64,000 nucleotides of DNA. It comes from a virus. Below, one piece after another: positions 63,599 through 64,000 of this stretch. Position 1 is the stretch's first letter, and each line of letters opens with the position of its first letter. The position numbers and the translations under genes were made by a program. The notes beneath the pieces were generated by a model. That model worked only from the letters and a program-made list of their open reading frames with translations. It did no database searches and was not told the origin of the DNA. Location of the stretch: positions 48,658 to 112,657 of the IMG/VR virus record IMGVR_UViG_3300032245_000936; one strand, given 5' to 3'.

Positions 63599-64000
63599 AT
63601 GGGACGTTTTGTCAACAATACAGAACTGCGACATCTACGTAACCAAGGTTACGCAGTTAGACTACCGCATAGTAATACAGCTACCCGTCCTAGTTCACCA
63701 GTGGCTGGTTTGGTTCGTTTCAATGAAGACACTGGTTATATTGAAGCATACTATAACAATCAGTGGAACAATTTGGCCAAAGAAGGCACTGTTACAATCA
63801 AAAAAGACAGTAACGATGCCGCAGCCAAAACAGGAGTTACACTGGAGTCAGCTGACGGAATTCGAACAACGTTTACCATGGGCTATAGCTATACCAGTGG
63901 ACAAGAAGCTCAGGTAATTGTTTATGTAGGAAACGTTTATCAAAATCCAACAGTTGCGTACACATTTAACGGTACCACAACTATTACATTTACATCACCA
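63599..64000 (+). CDS. Virion structural protein, cut by the window edge
   Basis: Starts at ATG 63599, two bases after the preceding stop, and stays open to the window end (134 residues seen). LRNQGYAVRLPHSNTATRPS then SPVAGLVRFNEDTGYIEAYY and NNQWNNLAK make up an N-terminal module typical of fibre and baseplate-edge proteins, in which a W-containing hairpin closes the unit. The following region (FTMGYSYTSGQEAQVIVYVG) looks like a second beta domain. It is preferred over other overlapping frames because of its start, spacing and protein-like composition. Confidence 0.8.
   Translation, partial: MGRFVNNTELRHLRNQGYAVRLPHSNTATRPSSPVAGLVRFNEDTGYIEAYYNNQWNNLAKEGTVTIKKDSNDAAAKTGVTLESADGIRTTFTMGYSYTSGQEAQVIVYVGNVYQNPTVAYTFNGTTTITFTSP

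Noticed and set aside
63609-63917. 102-residue frame at the right end
   Set aside because: The frame starting at ATG 63599 is tightly spaced after the previous stop, stays open to the edge and has a fibre-like N-terminus.
1-64000. tRNA genes and CRISPR arrays
   Set aside because: No GTTCRANYC arm with matching acceptor stem and no regularly spaced direct repeats were found by eye.

Overview
The window is part of a tailed-phage genome (or prophage/assembled viral contig) of distant T4-like type. On the right it carries the T4-type head module in canonical order: portal gp20, two small head genes in the gp67/gp68 position, prohead protease gp21, scaffold gp22 and a short gp23 major capsid protein. 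In the middle are gp46/gp47 recombination nuclease and a gp55-like late sigma factor. On the left is a baseplate series in T4 order (gp53, gp5, gp25, gp6, gp7/gp8 positions, fibres). Many intergenic gaps hold TATAAATA-like octamers, the T4 late promoter that gp55 reads. The host cannot be read from the sequence; moderate GC and relatives among marine/freshwater T4-like phages suggest an aquatic bacterium (inference).

Layout. 1-9526 (minus): a tightly coupled operon of 13 genes driven by a good sigma-70-type promoter (TTGACA-18-TACAAT, 9581-9552). It holds a truncated UDP-sugar dehydrogenase-like protein, seven radical SAM proteins (one cut by the window edge), two related proteins of unknown, possibly glycosyltransferase-like fold, and a small Cys-rich virion-type protein ending in a self-cleaving S74 chaperone domain. 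9595-16319 (minus): two fibre proteins sharing an N-terminal anchor, and two structural proteins. 16321-35001 (minus): one 6,226-residue structural protein at the gp7 position. 35050-46753 (minus): gp6, gp25, gp5, a 1,406-residue structural protein, gp53 and a further tail protein. 46823-51002 (plus): gp55-like sigma, gp47, gp46 and a GIY-YIG nuclease. 51003-51470: noncoding, many hairpins. 51471-52576 (minus): gp26-like protein with a -1 frame extension. 52634-64000 (plus): tape measure, head genes, then four structural genes, the last cut by the window edge.

The most interesting points are (i) the radical SAM cassette wrapped around a Cys-rich protein whose CxC array lies exactly before the S74 self-cleavage site, suggesting a phage that chemically modifies or metal-loads one of its own virion proteins; (ii) a textbook A_AAT_TTT slippery site at the end of the gp26 gene, leading into a conserved-looking 77-residue extension with no start codon of its own, which fits a G/GT-type tail assembly chaperone pair opposite the tape-measure gene; and (iii) a candidate ~80-nt small RNA on the minus strand just after gp23, with its own promoter and terminator. 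All functional links beyond family membership are inference from sequence reading alone; no searches or folding programs were run.
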